From: Pseudomonas batumici
Lineage (GTDB): Bacteria > Pseudomonadota > Gammaproteobacteria > Pseudomonadales > Pseudomonadaceae
Reading direction: 5' to 3'
Length of the DNA stretch: 64,000 bases
Assembly: GCF_000820515.1 (NCBI RefSeq)
Contig: NZ_JXDG01000056.1
Location: forward strand, 62,001 to 126,000
Position numbers and translations under genes: made by a program. Under the pieces are notes generated by a model that saw only the letters and a list, made by a program, of their open reading frames with translations, had not been told where the DNA came from and did not search any database. Positions 43,402 through 52,327 of the stretch are shown here, one piece after another. The first letter of the stretch is position 1, and every line of letters begins with the position of its first letter.

Positions 43402-43499
43402 GTGGGAGCCGGCTTGCTGGCGATGAGGCCGGTAAGTCTTGCATCGATCTTGCGGCCGCCATCGTCGGAACGCCGCCCGCAGCAAGCCGGCTCCTACAG
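43402..43499. repeat. REPIN between the HDOD gene and tctE
   Basis: GTGGGAGCCGGCTTGCTGGC at the left and GCAAGCCGGCTCCTACAG at the right. The inner bases GATGAGGCCGGTAAGTCTTG nearly repeat those of the element at 49231-49316. The right arm is eroded. Confidence 0.75.
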
Positions 43500-43517
43500 G
43501 TAGGTTCGGTGGTGCGC

Positions 43518-44906
43518 TCAGGAAGCGGCGATAAAGCTCACACGAACCTTCAAGCCGTGTGGCCGGGCATCATGCAAGCTGATCTGCGCCAGGTGCGCCC
43601 GGCAGATCTCGCCGACAATCGCCAGTCCCAGCCCCGCGCCGACGCCCTGCTGATGGCGCCGGTAAAAACGCTCGAACACCCGCTCACGTTCCGGCTGGGG
43701 AATCCCCGGTCCGTCGTCCTCCACTTCCAGCACCGCCGGCAAGCCGACCCGCAGGATCACGTTGCCGCCCGACGGCGTATGGGCCAGGGCGTTGTCCACC
43801 AGGTTACTCAACAGTTCGTTGAGCAAGGTCGGCTCCCCTCGTAGCCACACGGGCTCATCGGCCTCCAGCGCCAACGCCACGCCCCGCGCATGAGCCAGGG
43901 GCGCCATCGCCATGCCCAGCTCCCGTGCAAGCTGACTGAGATCGAGCAATTGCGCGCCGCCCTCGGCAATCGCCCGTGCGCCATTCTCGATCCGCGCCAG
44001 CGACAGCAACTGGTTGGCCAGATGGGTCAGGCGATCCGTGCCTTGAGTCGCGATCTCCAGGGTCTCGCGCCAGGTCGTCGGTTCCGTCGCTCGCAAGCCC
44101 AGCTCAAGACGCGCCTTGAGCGCGGCCAGCGGCGTGCGCAACTCATGGGCGGCGTCGGCGATAAACTGCCCCTGGCGCTCGAACTGTCGACGCAGGCGCT
44201 CGGTGAAGTGATTGAGCGAGCGCACCAACGGCTGGAGCTCATGCTGCACCTCCACCAGCGGCAAGGGCCGCAGATCATCCGGCTGACGCTCCTCCACAGC
44301 CGCGCGCAAACGTTCCAGCGGACGCAACGCCGCGCTCACGGCAAACCCCACCATCAATAGCGCCCCCAGCGCCAGCATCCCCACGCGCAACAGCGTGTCG
44401 GCCATCAGGCTGCGGGCCATGTGCTCCCGGGCCTCAACGGTCTCGGCCACGCGAATTTCCGCCGTGCCGTTCATATTCGGCTCGCTGACCACCTTGAGCA
44501 GGCTCACCACCCGCACCTTCTGCCCCCGATATTGGCCATTGTAGAACCGCGCCAGCGCCGGATAGTCATCGGTGCGCGGCGTGCCGGGCGGTGGTGCAGG
44601 GAGGTTTACGTAACCGGAAATCAACTGCCGGTGGATGTCGTTGACCTGATAGTAGATCCGCCCGGCGCTGTCATAGGCAAAAGTGTCCAGAGCGACATAC
44701 GGTACATCGGCGCTCAGGCTGCCGTCGTGTTGCGACAGGCCCGCGGCAATGGTTCGCGCCGAGGCCAGCAGGGTGCGGTCATAAGCCGTGTCCGCCGCCT
44801 CGCGACCATTGTAGTAGGCACTCCAACCGCTGGCGAGCATCAACACCACCAGCAACAGCATCAGGTTGCGCAGCAGCCGCCAGCGCAGGCTGCCGGCCTT
44901 ATGCAT
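43518..44906 (-). CDS. tctE: Sensor histidine kinase TctE
   Basis: A 462-residue kinase from MHKAGSLRWRLLRNLML. A membrane helix at about 10-30 and a second near 165-185 bracket a periplasmic sensor, followed by HAMP, the acceptor His in DAAHELRTPLAALKARLE, and an ATPase domain with NLVDNALAHT, EDDGPGIP and GAGLGLAIV. It partners TctD in control of tricarboxylate uptake. It overlaps tctD by 8 bp; a longer upstream frame is rejected. Confidence 0.88.
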   Translation of the reverse strand: MHKAGSLRWRLLRNLMLLLVVLMLASGWSAYYNGREAADTAYDRTLLASARTIAAGLSQHDGSLSADVPYVALDTFAYDSAGRIYYQVNDIHRQLISGYVNLPAPPPGTPRTDDYPALARFYNGQYRGQKVRVVSLLKVVSEPNMNGTAEIRVAETVEAREHMARSLMADTLLRVGMLALGALLMVGFAVSAALRPLERLRAAVEERQPDDLRPLPLVEVQHELQPLVRSLNHFTERLRRQFERQGQFIADAAHELRTPLAALKARLELGLRATEPTTWRETLEIATQGTDRLTHLANQLLSLARIENGARAIAEGGAQLLDLSQLARELGMAMAPLAHARGVALALEADEPVWLRGEPTLLNELLSNLVDNALAHTPSGGNVILRVGLPAVLEVEDDGPGIPQPERERVFERFYRRHQQGVGAGLGLAIVGEICRAHLAQISLHDARPHGLKVRVSFIAAS

Positions 44907-45570
44907 CGCGATGCTCGAGCAGATAGCCGAGACCGCGAAAGGTGACGATGGCCACCGCCTGGCCGTCGAGCTTCTTGCGCAGACGATGCACGTAGATTTC
45001 GATGGCATCGGTGCTGGCCTCCTCGTCCAGTCCGAAGACCTGCGCGGCCAACTGCTCCTTGCTCATCACCCGACCGGGTCGGGCAATCAGCGCTTCGAGC
45101 ACCGCCTGTTCACGAGACGTCAGGGTCAACAGTTCGTCGCCGAGGGTAAAACGCCGGGTGTCCAGGTCGTAGACCAACGCACCGCAACGCTGCTGACGCT
45201 CACCGCCCAGAACGCTGCGCCGTAACAACGCCTTGACCCGCGCCTCCAGCTCGCTGAGCTCGAACGGCTTGGCCAGGTAATCGTCCGCCCCCAGGTTCAG
45301 CCCATGGACGCGGTCCTTCACATCACTGCGCGCGGTCAGCATCAGTACCGGCAGGTTCTTGCCCCGTGCACGCAAACGGGCCAGCACCTCGAACCCGTCC
45401 AGCCGCGGCAGGCCCACGTCAAGAATCGCCACGGCGTATTCCTGACTGCTCAATGCCAGGTCAGCGGCCACCCCATCGTGCAGCACATCCACGGTCAACC
45501 CCGCGCTCTTGAGCGCCTGGGCCACACTTTCAGCCAATTGGGGATGGTCTTCGACCAGAAGCACACGCAT
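44899..45570 (-). CDS. tctD: Response regulator TctD
   Basis: A 223-residue OmpR-family regulator. The receiver has LLVEDHPQLAESV, the phospho-acceptor Asp in AVAILDVGLPRLDG and the Lys in YLAKPFELSELEAR, then a winged helix ending IYVHRLRKKLDGQAVAIVTFRGLGYLL. In Pseudomonas it controls tricarboxylate porin and transporter genes. It is divergent from tctC across 248 nt that include a perfect TATAAT at 45710-45715. Confidence 0.9.
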   Translation of the reverse strand: MRVLLVEDHPQLAESVAQALKSAGLTVDVLHDGVAADLALSSQEYAVAILDVGLPRLDGFEVLARLRARGKNLPVLMLTARSDVKDRVHGLNLGADDYLAKPFELSELEARVKALLRRSVLGGERQQRCGALVYDLDTRRFTLGDELLTLTSREQAVLEALIARPGRVMSKEQLAAQVFGLDEEASTDAIEIYVHRLRKKLDGQAVAIVTFRGLGYLLEHRDA

Positions 45571-45796
45571 GGTTTTCCTACCTCGACAAGGGTGACGTCA
45601 AACGCCCTTCCGGGGCCGGAGTCTACCGGATAAACAAACCACCGCTAGCCATCACCGCCTCTGTTTACAGGGCCTATCACACTGAAAGCATAGTGAAAGG
45701 TTGAACCGTTATAATCCCTTAACGGGAAGTTACGAGCACTGCCAGCTACCCCCCCCTGAAGCCGAAAGCACTTCAACGTGGTGGCGCCCGCACAAG

Positions 45797-45804
45797 AACA
45801 ATAA
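45797..45804 (+). promoter_or_regulatory. Hfq/Crc motif at the tctC ribosome-binding site
   Basis: AACAATAA matches AAYAANAA exactly and ends one base before GGAG. The placement is the same as in gtsA and the epimerase gene. Confidence 0.7.
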
Positions 45805-45818
45805 CGGAGTACTCCACC

Positions 45819-46796
45819 ATGCCGCCATTACGCACCTTCGCCCTCGCCGCCGGGTGTTTACTGCTTGCCGGACAGCTCTTCGCCGCCGAACCCAAACACC
45901 CCGAATGCATCGCCCCAGCCGCCCCCGGCGGTGGGTTCGACCTGAGCTGCAAGCTGGCGCAAAGCGCGCTCCTCAACGAACAAATCCTCAGCACGCCCAT
46001 GCGCGTCACCTATATGCCCGGTGGCGTCGGAGCCGTGGCCTACAACGCCGTGATCACCCAGCACCCGGCCGATGCCAACACCCTGGTGGCCTGGTCCAGC
46101 GGTTCGCTGCTGAACCTGGCGCAAGGCAAGTTCGGCCGTTTCGATGAAGGCGCCGTGCGCTGGCTGGCCACCGTTGGTACCAGCTACGGCGCCATCGCGG
46201 TGAAAAGCGACTCACCGTATAAAACCCTCGCCGACCTGGTCAAGGCACTGAAGGCCGACCCGAGCAAGGTGGTCATCGGTTTCAGCGGCACCATTGGTGG
46301 CCAAGACTGGATGCAGGCCGCGCTGATCGCCAAGATTGCCGGGATCAACCCGCGCAACCTGCGTTACGTGGCCCTCGAAGGGGGTGGCGAAATCATCACG
46401 GCCTTGCTGGGCGGGCAAACCCAGGTCGGCAGTACCGACACTTCCGACTCCATGCCGTACATCCAGAGCGGCGACATGCGCCTGCTGGCGGTGTTCGCCG
46501 AACAACGCCTGGACAGGCCGGAAATGAAGAACATCCCCACCGCCAAGGAGCAAGGCTACGACATCGTCTGGCCGGTGGTGCGCGGTTTCTACCTGGGGCC
46601 CAAGGTCAGCGACGAAGACTACGCCTGGTGGAAAGCCGCCTTCGACAAACTCCTGGCCTCGCAAGAGTTCGCCAAGCTGCGCGACCAACGCGCGCTGTTC
46701 CCCTTCGCCATGACCGGCCCGGAACTCGACACCTACGTGAAGAAACAGGTCGCCGACTACAAGGTGCTGGCCAAGGAGTTCGGCCTGATCCAGTGA
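45819..46796 (+). CDS. tctC: Tricarboxylate-binding protein TctC
   Basis: A 325-residue periplasmic binding protein of the tripartite tricarboxylate (TTT/Bug) family, with signal peptide cleaved near LFAAE (residue 23). APAAPGGGFDLSCKLAQ near the N-terminus and GSSDTSD-like GSTDTSDSMPYIQSG are typical. It would hand citrate-like substrates to TctA/TctB. Those membrane genes do not follow: ung begins on the other strand 7 nt after the stop. An opdH porin gene is also absent upstream. Confidence 0.9.
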   Translation: MPPLRTFALAAGCLLLAGQLFAAEPKHPECIAPAAPGGGFDLSCKLAQSALLNEQILSTPMRVTYMPGGVGAVAYNAVITQHPADANTLVAWSSGSLLNLAQGKFGRFDEGAVRWLATVGTSYGAIAVKSDSPYKTLADLVKALKADPSKVVIGFSGTIGGQDWMQAALIAKIAGINPRNLRYVALEGGGEIITALLGGQTQVGSTDTSDSMPYIQSGDMRLLAVFAEQRLDRPEMKNIPTAKEQGYDIVWPVVRGFYLGPKVSDEDYAWWKAAFDKLLASQEFAKLRDQRALFPFAMTGPELDTYVKKQVADYKVLAKEFGLIQ

Positions 46797-46803
46797 TCTG
46801 GGC

Positions 46804-47496
46804 TCAGAGCGGCGGCAATGCCCACTGAATCGGCGTCAAGCCGTTCTGTTCCAGGAACTTGTTGGTCCGGCTGAAATGCCCGCAGCCGATAAAACCGCGA
46901 TAGGCCGACAACGGCGACGGATGCACCGACTTCAACACCAGGTGCTTGGTCGCATCGATCAGCTTCTGCTTGCCCTGGGCATGGGCGCCCCACAACAGGA
47001 ACACCAGTTTGTCCTGGCGCTCGCTGACCACCTCGATGATCCGGTCAGTAAACAATTGCCAGCCACGATTGGCGTGTGACGCGGCATTGCCGCGTTCCAC
47101 GGTCATGGTGGTGTTGAGCAGCAACACCCCCTGCTCGGCCCAGCTTTGCAGGTAGCCGTGGTTGGGGATGTCGATGTTCAGGTCGCGCTGCAGCTCTTTA
47201 TAGATATTGACCAGCGACGGTGGCGCCGGGACACCCGGTTGCACCGAAAAGCACAGGCCGTGGGCCTGGCCGGGACCGTGGTAGGGGTCCTGACCGATGA
47301 TCACCACTTTCACCTTGTCCAGCGGCGTGCTGTTCATGGCATTGAAGATCAGCGGGCCCGGCGGGTAGATCTCCTTGCCGGCGGCATACTCCTGGCGCAG
47401 GAATTCTCGCAACTCGCTCATGTAGGGCTTGTCGAACTCCTCACGCAGGGCCTGCTTCCAGCTGGGCTCGAGTTTGATGCGGTCGTCGTCGGTCAT
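46804..47496 (-). CDS. ung: Uracil-DNA glycosylase Ung
   Basis: A 230-residue family 1 UDG. The catalytic water-activating loop VIIGQDPYHGPGQAHGLCFSV and the leucine loop HPSPLSAYRGF are intact. It removes uracil from DNA. The start MTDDDRIKLEPSWKQAL matches family length; an in-frame GTG 11 codons upstream is possible. Monocistronic, and it ends 7 nt from the tctC stop. Confidence 0.96.
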   Translation of the reverse strand: MTDDDRIKLEPSWKQALREEFDKPYMSELREFLRQEYAAGKEIYPPGPLIFNAMNSTPLDKVKVVIIGQDPYHGPGQAHGLCFSVQPGVPAPPSLVNIYKELQRDLNIDIPNHGYLQSWAEQGVLLLNTTMTVERGNAASHANRGWQLFTDRIIEVVSERQDKLVFLLWGAHAQGKQKLIDATKHLVLKSVHPSPLSAYRGFIGCGHFSRTNKFLEQNGLTPIQWALPPL

Positions 47497-47626
47497 TATC
47501 GTGTCCGGAAATAACAATGGGGCGGACACTAGGAAAGCCCATCACGCTTGTCAATTGATCCGACACAGAACCGGCACTTTCCCACACAAGGATCATACTG
47601 TGTATTCAACGAGTAGCGAGGTCACG

Positions 47627-48739
47627 ATGAACCTGCATTTCGAAGAACTCACCGGTATCGACGGCGCCTGCCTGGGCATCGCCACACTGGACGCCGAACA
47701 CACCCTCAATGCGCTTTCACTGCCGATGATCCAGGATCTGGACGAACGCCTGGAGACCTGGGCGCGGGATCCGAACATTGTCTGTGTGCTGCTGCGCGGC
47801 AACGGCACCAGGGCCTTCTGCGCCGGGGGCGAGGTGCGCAGCCTGGCGCAGGCGTGCCAGGCGCATCCCGGGGCGGTGCCGCCGCTGGCCAGCGTGTTCT
47901 TTGCCTCGGAGTATCGACTCGACTATCGCCTGCATACCTATCCCAAACCCGTGCTGTGCTGGGCCCATGGTTATGTCCTCGGCGGCGGCATGGGCCTGCT
48001 GCAAGGCGCGCGCATCCGCATCGTCACCCCGAGCAGCCGTCTGGCAATGCCCGAGATCGGCATCGGCTTGTACCCGGATGTCGGCGCCAGTTGGTTTCTG
48101 TCGCGCCTGCCTGGCAAGCTGGGGCTGTTCCTCGGCCTCACCGGCGCGCAGATGAACGGTCGCGACGCCATCGACCTGGGACTGGCCGACCGGCTACTGG
48201 CCGACGACCAGCAGGAAGAACTGATCGAAGGGCTGTTGCGGCTCAATTGGCAGGAACAGACGGCGATACAACTCAACAGCCTGCTCAAGGCACTGGAACA
48301 TCAGGCCCGGGAGCAACAGCCGGCGGCCCAGTGGCTGCCGCTGCGCGAACGCATCGATGCGCTGCTGGATGTCGGCGATGTGCGCTGTGCCTGGAAGGCC
48401 ATTGCGCAGCTGGTCGAAGACGCCGACAAACGCCTGGGCCGGGCAGCCAGGCAGCTCAAGGAAGGCTGCCCGCTGACCGCGCACCTGGTGTGGGAACAGA
48501 TCGCTCGCGCCCGGCACCTGTCCCTGGCGCAGGTGTTCCAGATGGAATACACCCTGAGCCTCAACTGCTGCCGTCACCCGGAATTCAGTGAAGGCGTGCG
48601 GGCGCGACTGATCGACAAGGACGGCGAACCGCGCTGGCACTGGCCGGATATCGGCGCCGTGCCGGAAGCGGTGGTCGAGGCGCATTTCCACAAGGCCTGG
48701 GAGGGACGCCATCCGCTGGCGGACTTGTCAGACTACTGA
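47627..48739 (+). CDS. Enoyl-CoA hydratase / 3-hydroxyisobutyryl-CoA hydrolase family protein
   Basis: A 370-residue crotonase-fold protein, longer than simple enoyl-CoA hydratases and close to 3-hydroxyisobutyryl-CoA hydrolases. The oxyanion segments RAFCAGGEV (about residues 62-70) and GYVLGGGMGLLQGARIRI are visible, as is MPEIGIGLYPDVGASWFLSRLPGKLG. This hydrolase acts in valine breakdown. The precise substrate is inferred. It is divergent from ung. Confidence 0.85.
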   Translation: MNLHFEELTGIDGACLGIATLDAEHTLNALSLPMIQDLDERLETWARDPNIVCVLLRGNGTRAFCAGGEVRSLAQACQAHPGAVPPLASVFFASEYRLDYRLHTYPKPVLCWAHGYVLGGGMGLLQGARIRIVTPSSRLAMPEIGIGLYPDVGASWFLSRLPGKLGLFLGLTGAQMNGRDAIDLGLADRLLADDQQEELIEGLLRLNWQEQTAIQLNSLLKALEHQAREQQPAAQWLPLRERIDALLDVGDVRCAWKAIAQLVEDADKRLGRAARQLKEGCPLTAHLVWEQIARARHLSLAQVFQMEYTLSLNCCRHPEFSEGVRARLIDKDGEPRWHWPDIGAVPEAVVEAHFHKAWEGRHPLADLSDY

Positions 48740-48760
48740 GCAGCGCCTCGCGTTGTCCCG

Positions 48761-49072
48761 CTAGTCCTCCCGACCGCCATGATCATGACCGCGGCCGTGG
48801 CGACCGTGACCGCCATCATCGTCGTCACCGCGCCACCGATGCTCATGCCGCTCCCAACCCCGGTGCGGATAAGGGCGGTAGGCCGGCGCGTAATAGCGTG
48901 GTCCGGGCACATAGTAGTCACGGCGGTAGTAGGAACCGCCGCCGTAGTAATAGGCCGGTGCCGGTGCGGTGTAGACATCGGAACGGTAGTAGGTAGGCCC
49001 TTCATCGTAGTAGGGCACGCACGCGGACAGCGCCAGGGACAGGCTTGCAGCGAGAAGGATTCGAGGGTGCAT
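48761..49072 (-). CDS. Small Tyr/His-rich lipoprotein
   Basis: A 103-residue predicted lipoprotein. The signal MHPRILLAASLSLALSAC ends in the lipobox Cys18, then a Tyr-rich region (YYDEGPTYYRSDVYTAPAPAYYYGGGSYYRR) and a His/Asp/Gly-rich tail (HGRHGRGHDHGG) that could bind metal. GGGAGG precedes the start. I do not recognise a named family. Confidence 0.75.
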   Translation of the reverse strand: MHPRILLAASLSLALSACVPYYDEGPTYYRSDVYTAPAPAYYYGGGSYYRRDYYVPGPRYYAPAYRPYPHRGWERHEHRWRGDDDDGGHGRHGRGHDHGGRED

Positions 49073-49187
49073 GGCGGCCTCCCGGACCGCGAAAAGGCAT
49101 CGGACAGCGACGCTGACCGACGTAGGCGGGCCAATCGCCCGCCTACACCTGATCAGACCGCAAAACCCTCGACGAGTGCCCTGAAGG

Positions 49188-49220
49188 CAAAAATTTCCTG
49201 TCGCTATCGACAGGAAAAAT
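49188..49220 (-). terminator. Terminator of the coiled-coil membrane protein gene
   Basis: TTTCCTGTCG-CTAT-CGACAGGAAA is a 10-bp stem. On the minus strand it is followed by TTTTTG. It lies 111 nt after the gene end, beyond the REPIN. Confidence 0.7.
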
Positions 49221-49230
49221 TCCGCCAACC

Positions 49231-49316
49231 CTGTGGGAGCCGGCTTGCCGGCGATGAGGCCGGTGAGTCTTGCATCGTCTGCCTGGCCGCCATCGCCGGC
49301 AAGCCGGCTCCCACAG
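49231..49316. repeat. REPIN with perfect 26-bp arms
   Basis: The outer arms 49231-49256 and 49291-49316 are exact inverse copies around a 34-nt spacer. It is the best-preserved REPIN in the window. Confidence 0.9.
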
Positions 49317-49330
49317 TTGATCGTGCAGGC

Positions 49331-50173
49331 TCAAGGCCGTGCGCTGATCTGATCCTGCAGGTTCTGGATCTGGCTCTGCAGGGTGTTGATATTGCGCGTG
49401 ACCTGCCCACGGAAAGCATCGAACTCGGCCGTATTGGCGCCAGCCTGTCCGCCCGCGGCCTGCCGGTTGTCCTGCTGGCTCTTGAGCACGATCAGCTCCT
49501 GCTCGATGCGCTCGAGCGCCGCGCTGGAATTACCCTGTTTTTTCAAGGCGGCAATCTCGGCGGCATTGCTCTTCAATTGCGCGTCGATCTTGCCGGCGTC
49601 GCCATCAGCGCCTTTCAGGCTGGCCAGCTCCGCCGCCAGGCTTTTGACCTGCGCCTGCAACTGGGTGTTGGCGGTCTGCTGCTCCGCCGTCTGCGCGCTC
49701 ATCTGCTGCAACCGTTGCTCCAGGCCCGTCGCCTGCCCGGCAACGCCCTGCTGCTGGCGGCCCTGCTCGAGCAACTTGCCTTCGAGCTGGCGGATCTGCA
49801 ACTTCAGCGCTTCGCTGTCGCTGTTGACGCTCGACTCGCTGGCGACCACCTTCCCGGAAATCGCCTGCAAGCGCCCCGCCGCTTCCTCGCTGATGCGCGC
49901 GAAGCTTTCCTGGGTCGCCACCAGTTGCTGCTCCATCAGGGAAATCTGCTGGAAACTCCACCAGGCAAGGCCGGCGAAGGCAATGAACAAGGCCCCGACC
50001 AACGCCCACAATGGCCCGGTGCTCGGCACCTTGACCTTGAGCCGTGGCGTGGCGGCAACCTGGTTACGGCTGCGCTCGTGCGCGGGCGCGGCGCCCACAT
50101 GATCGTCATGGTCGTCCACGTCGGCACGCAGGCTGGGCACATCATCGAAATCGTCGTTGGCATCGTTACGCAT
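49331..50173 (-). CDS. Single-span coiled-coil membrane protein
   Basis: A 280-residue protein with an acidic cytoplasmic N-terminus (MRNDANDDFDDVPSLRADVDD), one membrane helix near residues 52-72 (LWALVGALFIAFAGLAWW) and a long coiled coil (about 75-270) rich in Gln, Ala, Leu and Glu with repeated LEQRLQQM and LKSNAAEIAALKKQ patterns. Similar Pseudomonas proteins are annotated only by this architecture. I cannot assign a role. Confidence 0.75.
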   Translation of the reverse strand: MRNDANDDFDDVPSLRADVDDHDDHVGAAPAHERSRNQVAATPRLKVKVPSTGPLWALVGALFIAFAGLAWWSFQQISLMEQQLVATQESFARISEEAAGRLQAISGKVVASESSVNSDSEALKLQIRQLEGKLLEQGRQQQGVAGQATGLEQRLQQMSAQTAEQQTANTQLQAQVKSLAAELASLKGADGDAGKIDAQLKSNAAEIAALKKQGNSSAALERIEQELIVLKSQQDNRQAAGGQAGANTAEFDAFRGQVTRNINTLQSQIQNLQDQISARP

Positions 50174-50287
50174 GAAGGAACCTTTCTGAACCGCGGTGAT
50201 AGCGAAGTACGGCGAGTATAACCCCCTGACTCGCCACTCTGATCGACCCTGAACCCGGAACCGGGTTCAGTCGTGGTAACCGAATAT

Positions 50288-51286
50288 TCAACCCGCCGCC
50301 GGCTCCTGGGCTTTCCACCAGGCACAGAACTCGTCGAGGGCCGCCCACAGGCTGACCTTGGGGTCGTAACCCAGATAATGCCGTGCCCGGCTGATGTCCA
50401 GGGTGAAATCCTTGTTCATCACCTGCATGCCCAGACGCGACAGGGTCGGCTCCGGGCGCCCCGGCCAGAGGGCGCAGGCACTTTCATTCAAGGCGGCGAC
50501 GCTATAAGCCAGGCCGTAGGAACGGTAGCGGGTCACTTGTGGCACCTGCATCTGGCGCATCACGTAGTTCACCACATCCCACAACGGAATGGGGCTGCCG
50601 TTGCTGATATTGTAGGCCTTGCCCAGGGCCGGCTCGCCGACCTGCAGGCTGCTCAGCAAGGCTTCATTGAGATTGTGCACGCTGGTGAAATCGACTTTGT
50701 TCAGGCCGTTGCCGACAATCGACAGGCGCCCCTTGCGCTGCATCTTCAGCAGCCGCGGGAAGATGCTCATGTCGCCGGCGCCGGTGACGAAGCGCGGGCG
50801 TAGCGCCAGCACTTCAAGCCCGAACTCCTGGGCCCCGAAGACCTTCTGTTCGGCCAGGTACTTGGTCGCCGCGTAAGGGTGCTTGAAACGCTTGGGCACC
50901 TGCTCCTCGGTCAACCCCAGGTGCGAGCGACCGTCGAAGTAGATCGACGGCGACGACAGGTGCACCAGGCGCCGGACCTGCTGCTTGAGGCAGGCCTCGA
51001 CCACATTCTCGGTGACCAGCACATTGCCCTGGTGGAAATCCTGATAGCGTCCCCACAACCCCACCGCGCCGGCACAATGCACCACGGCCTCGACATCGCG
51101 GCACAGCTCGCGCACCAACTGCGGGTCCGTCAGGTCGCCCTGGACGAACTCGGCGCCACGCCGTACCAGATGTTCGACGCTCTCGGCCCGGCGTCCATTG
51201 ACCCGCACCTCATGGCCCTGCTCCAGGGCGCAACGCGCAAAGCGCCCGCCAATGAAGCCGCTTGCGCCGGTGACCAGAATTTTCAT
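50288..51286 (-). CDS. NAD-dependent epimerase/dehydratase (3-beta-HSD-like SDR)
   Basis: A 332-residue extended SDR. The NAD-binding GASGFIGGR is at residues 7-15, with the catalytic YAATK (Tyr and Lys) in KHPYAATKYLAEQK, and GDLTDPQLV. The start MKILVTG is chosen since GGAG lies 7 nt upstream; a GTG four codons earlier is possible. Substrate is unknown; the family includes sterol and sugar-nucleotide enzymes. Confidence 0.82.
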   Translation of the reverse strand: MKILVTGASGFIGGRFARCALEQGHEVRVNGRRAESVEHLVRRGAEFVQGDLTDPQLVRELCRDVEAVVHCAGAVGLWGRYQDFHQGNVLVTENVVEACLKQQVRRLVHLSSPSIYFDGRSHLGLTEEQVPKRFKHPYAATKYLAEQKVFGAQEFGLEVLALRPRFVTGAGDMSIFPRLLKMQRKGRLSIVGNGLNKVDFTSVHNLNEALLSSLQVGEPALGKAYNISNGSPIPLWDVVNYVMRQMQVPQVTRYRSYGLAYSVAALNESACALWPGRPEPTLSRLGMQVMNKDFTLDISRARHYLGYDPKVSLWAALDEFCAWWKAQEPAAG

Positions 51287-51338
51287 CGTTTGCTCCACAT
51301 ACCTTGATTCGTCCTGCCTGCTACTTGAACGCCGCCCA

Positions 51339-52232
51339 TCATGCCAAAGGCACCAACCACCGCGCCGCCGAACGCGCCAGATGCTCGGTCAACTGCCCGA
51401 GCAATTGCCCGCCGTTGCGCCAATGATGCCAGTACAACGGCACATCGATGGTTTTATCCGCGATCAATTCCACCAGCGTGCCCCGGGCCAGTTGCTCGCG
51501 CACCTGCAACTCGGGCACCAGCCCCCAGCCCAGGCCGGCCTCGGTCAGGCGTATGAAGCCTTCCGACGATGGGCACAAATGATGTTCGAAACCACCCTCC
51601 ACGCCCAGTGCCGCGAGGTAACGGTGTTGCAGGAAGTCGTCCGGGCCGAACACCAGTGCCGGCGTCCGGGCCAGCGTCTGCGCGTCGATCCCCCGGGGAA
51701 AGTGCCGGGCGATAAACGCCGGGCTGGCCAGCGCCCGGTAGCGCATGGCCCCCAGCAGGATGCTGCGTGCGCCGGCCACCGGGCGCTCACTGGCACACAC
51801 GCAAGCGGCGACCTCACCGGCGCGCATGCGCTTGAGGCCCACGGTCTGGTCCTCCACCACCAGGTCCAGCAGCACGTGCTGGCGGGCACAGAAATCCCCC
51901 ACCGCCTCGCCCCACCAGGTCGCCAGGCTGTCGGCATTGAGGGCGACGCGCAAGCGCTCCGGCAGACCGTCCTCATCCAGCGCTGGTACCTGGCTCTGCA
52001 AGTCGCGCTCGAGCAAACGCACCTGCTGCACATGGTTGAGCAGGCGCCGGCCGATCTCGGTCGGACTCGGCGGCGTGGCCCGCACCAGCACCGGCTGGCC
52101 GACGCGGGCCTCGAGCAACTTGATCCGCTGGGAAATCGCCGATTGCGACAACCCCAGCACCTGGGCCGCCCGCTCGAAGCCGGCCTGCTCGACCACGGCC
52201 GCCAGCGCGGAGAGCAATTTGTAGTCGAACAT
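51339..52232 (-). CDS. argP: LysR-type regulator ArgP
   Basis: A 297-residue regulator. The N-terminal helix-turn-helix reads FDYKLLSALAAVVEQAGFERAAQVLGLSQSAISQRIKLLE, the ArgP (IciA) form. A substrate-binding effector domain follows. It senses lysine/arginine and activates the basic-amino-acid exporter gene. It is divergent from the ACT gene and argO across 95 nt. Confidence 0.9.
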   Translation of the reverse strand: MFDYKLLSALAAVVEQAGFERAAQVLGLSQSAISQRIKLLEARVGQPVLVRATPPSPTEIGRRLLNHVQQVRLLERDLQSQVPALDEDGLPERLRVALNADSLATWWGEAVGDFCARQHVLLDLVVEDQTVGLKRMRAGEVAACVCASERPVAGARSILLGAMRYRALASPAFIARHFPRGIDAQTLARTPALVFGPDDFLQHRYLAALGVEGGFEHHLCPSSEGFIRLTEAGLGWGLVPELQVREQLARGTLVELIADKTIDVPLYWHHWRNGGQLLGQLTEHLARSAARWLVPLA

Positions 52233-52327
52233 CAGTTTTCCTAATGGGCGATCAGCACTATTGGTTTTTCTTATACAGCATCACCCCGCAAAATGCCCCC
52301 ATTCACTGCTTATCCGAGGACACCGAC

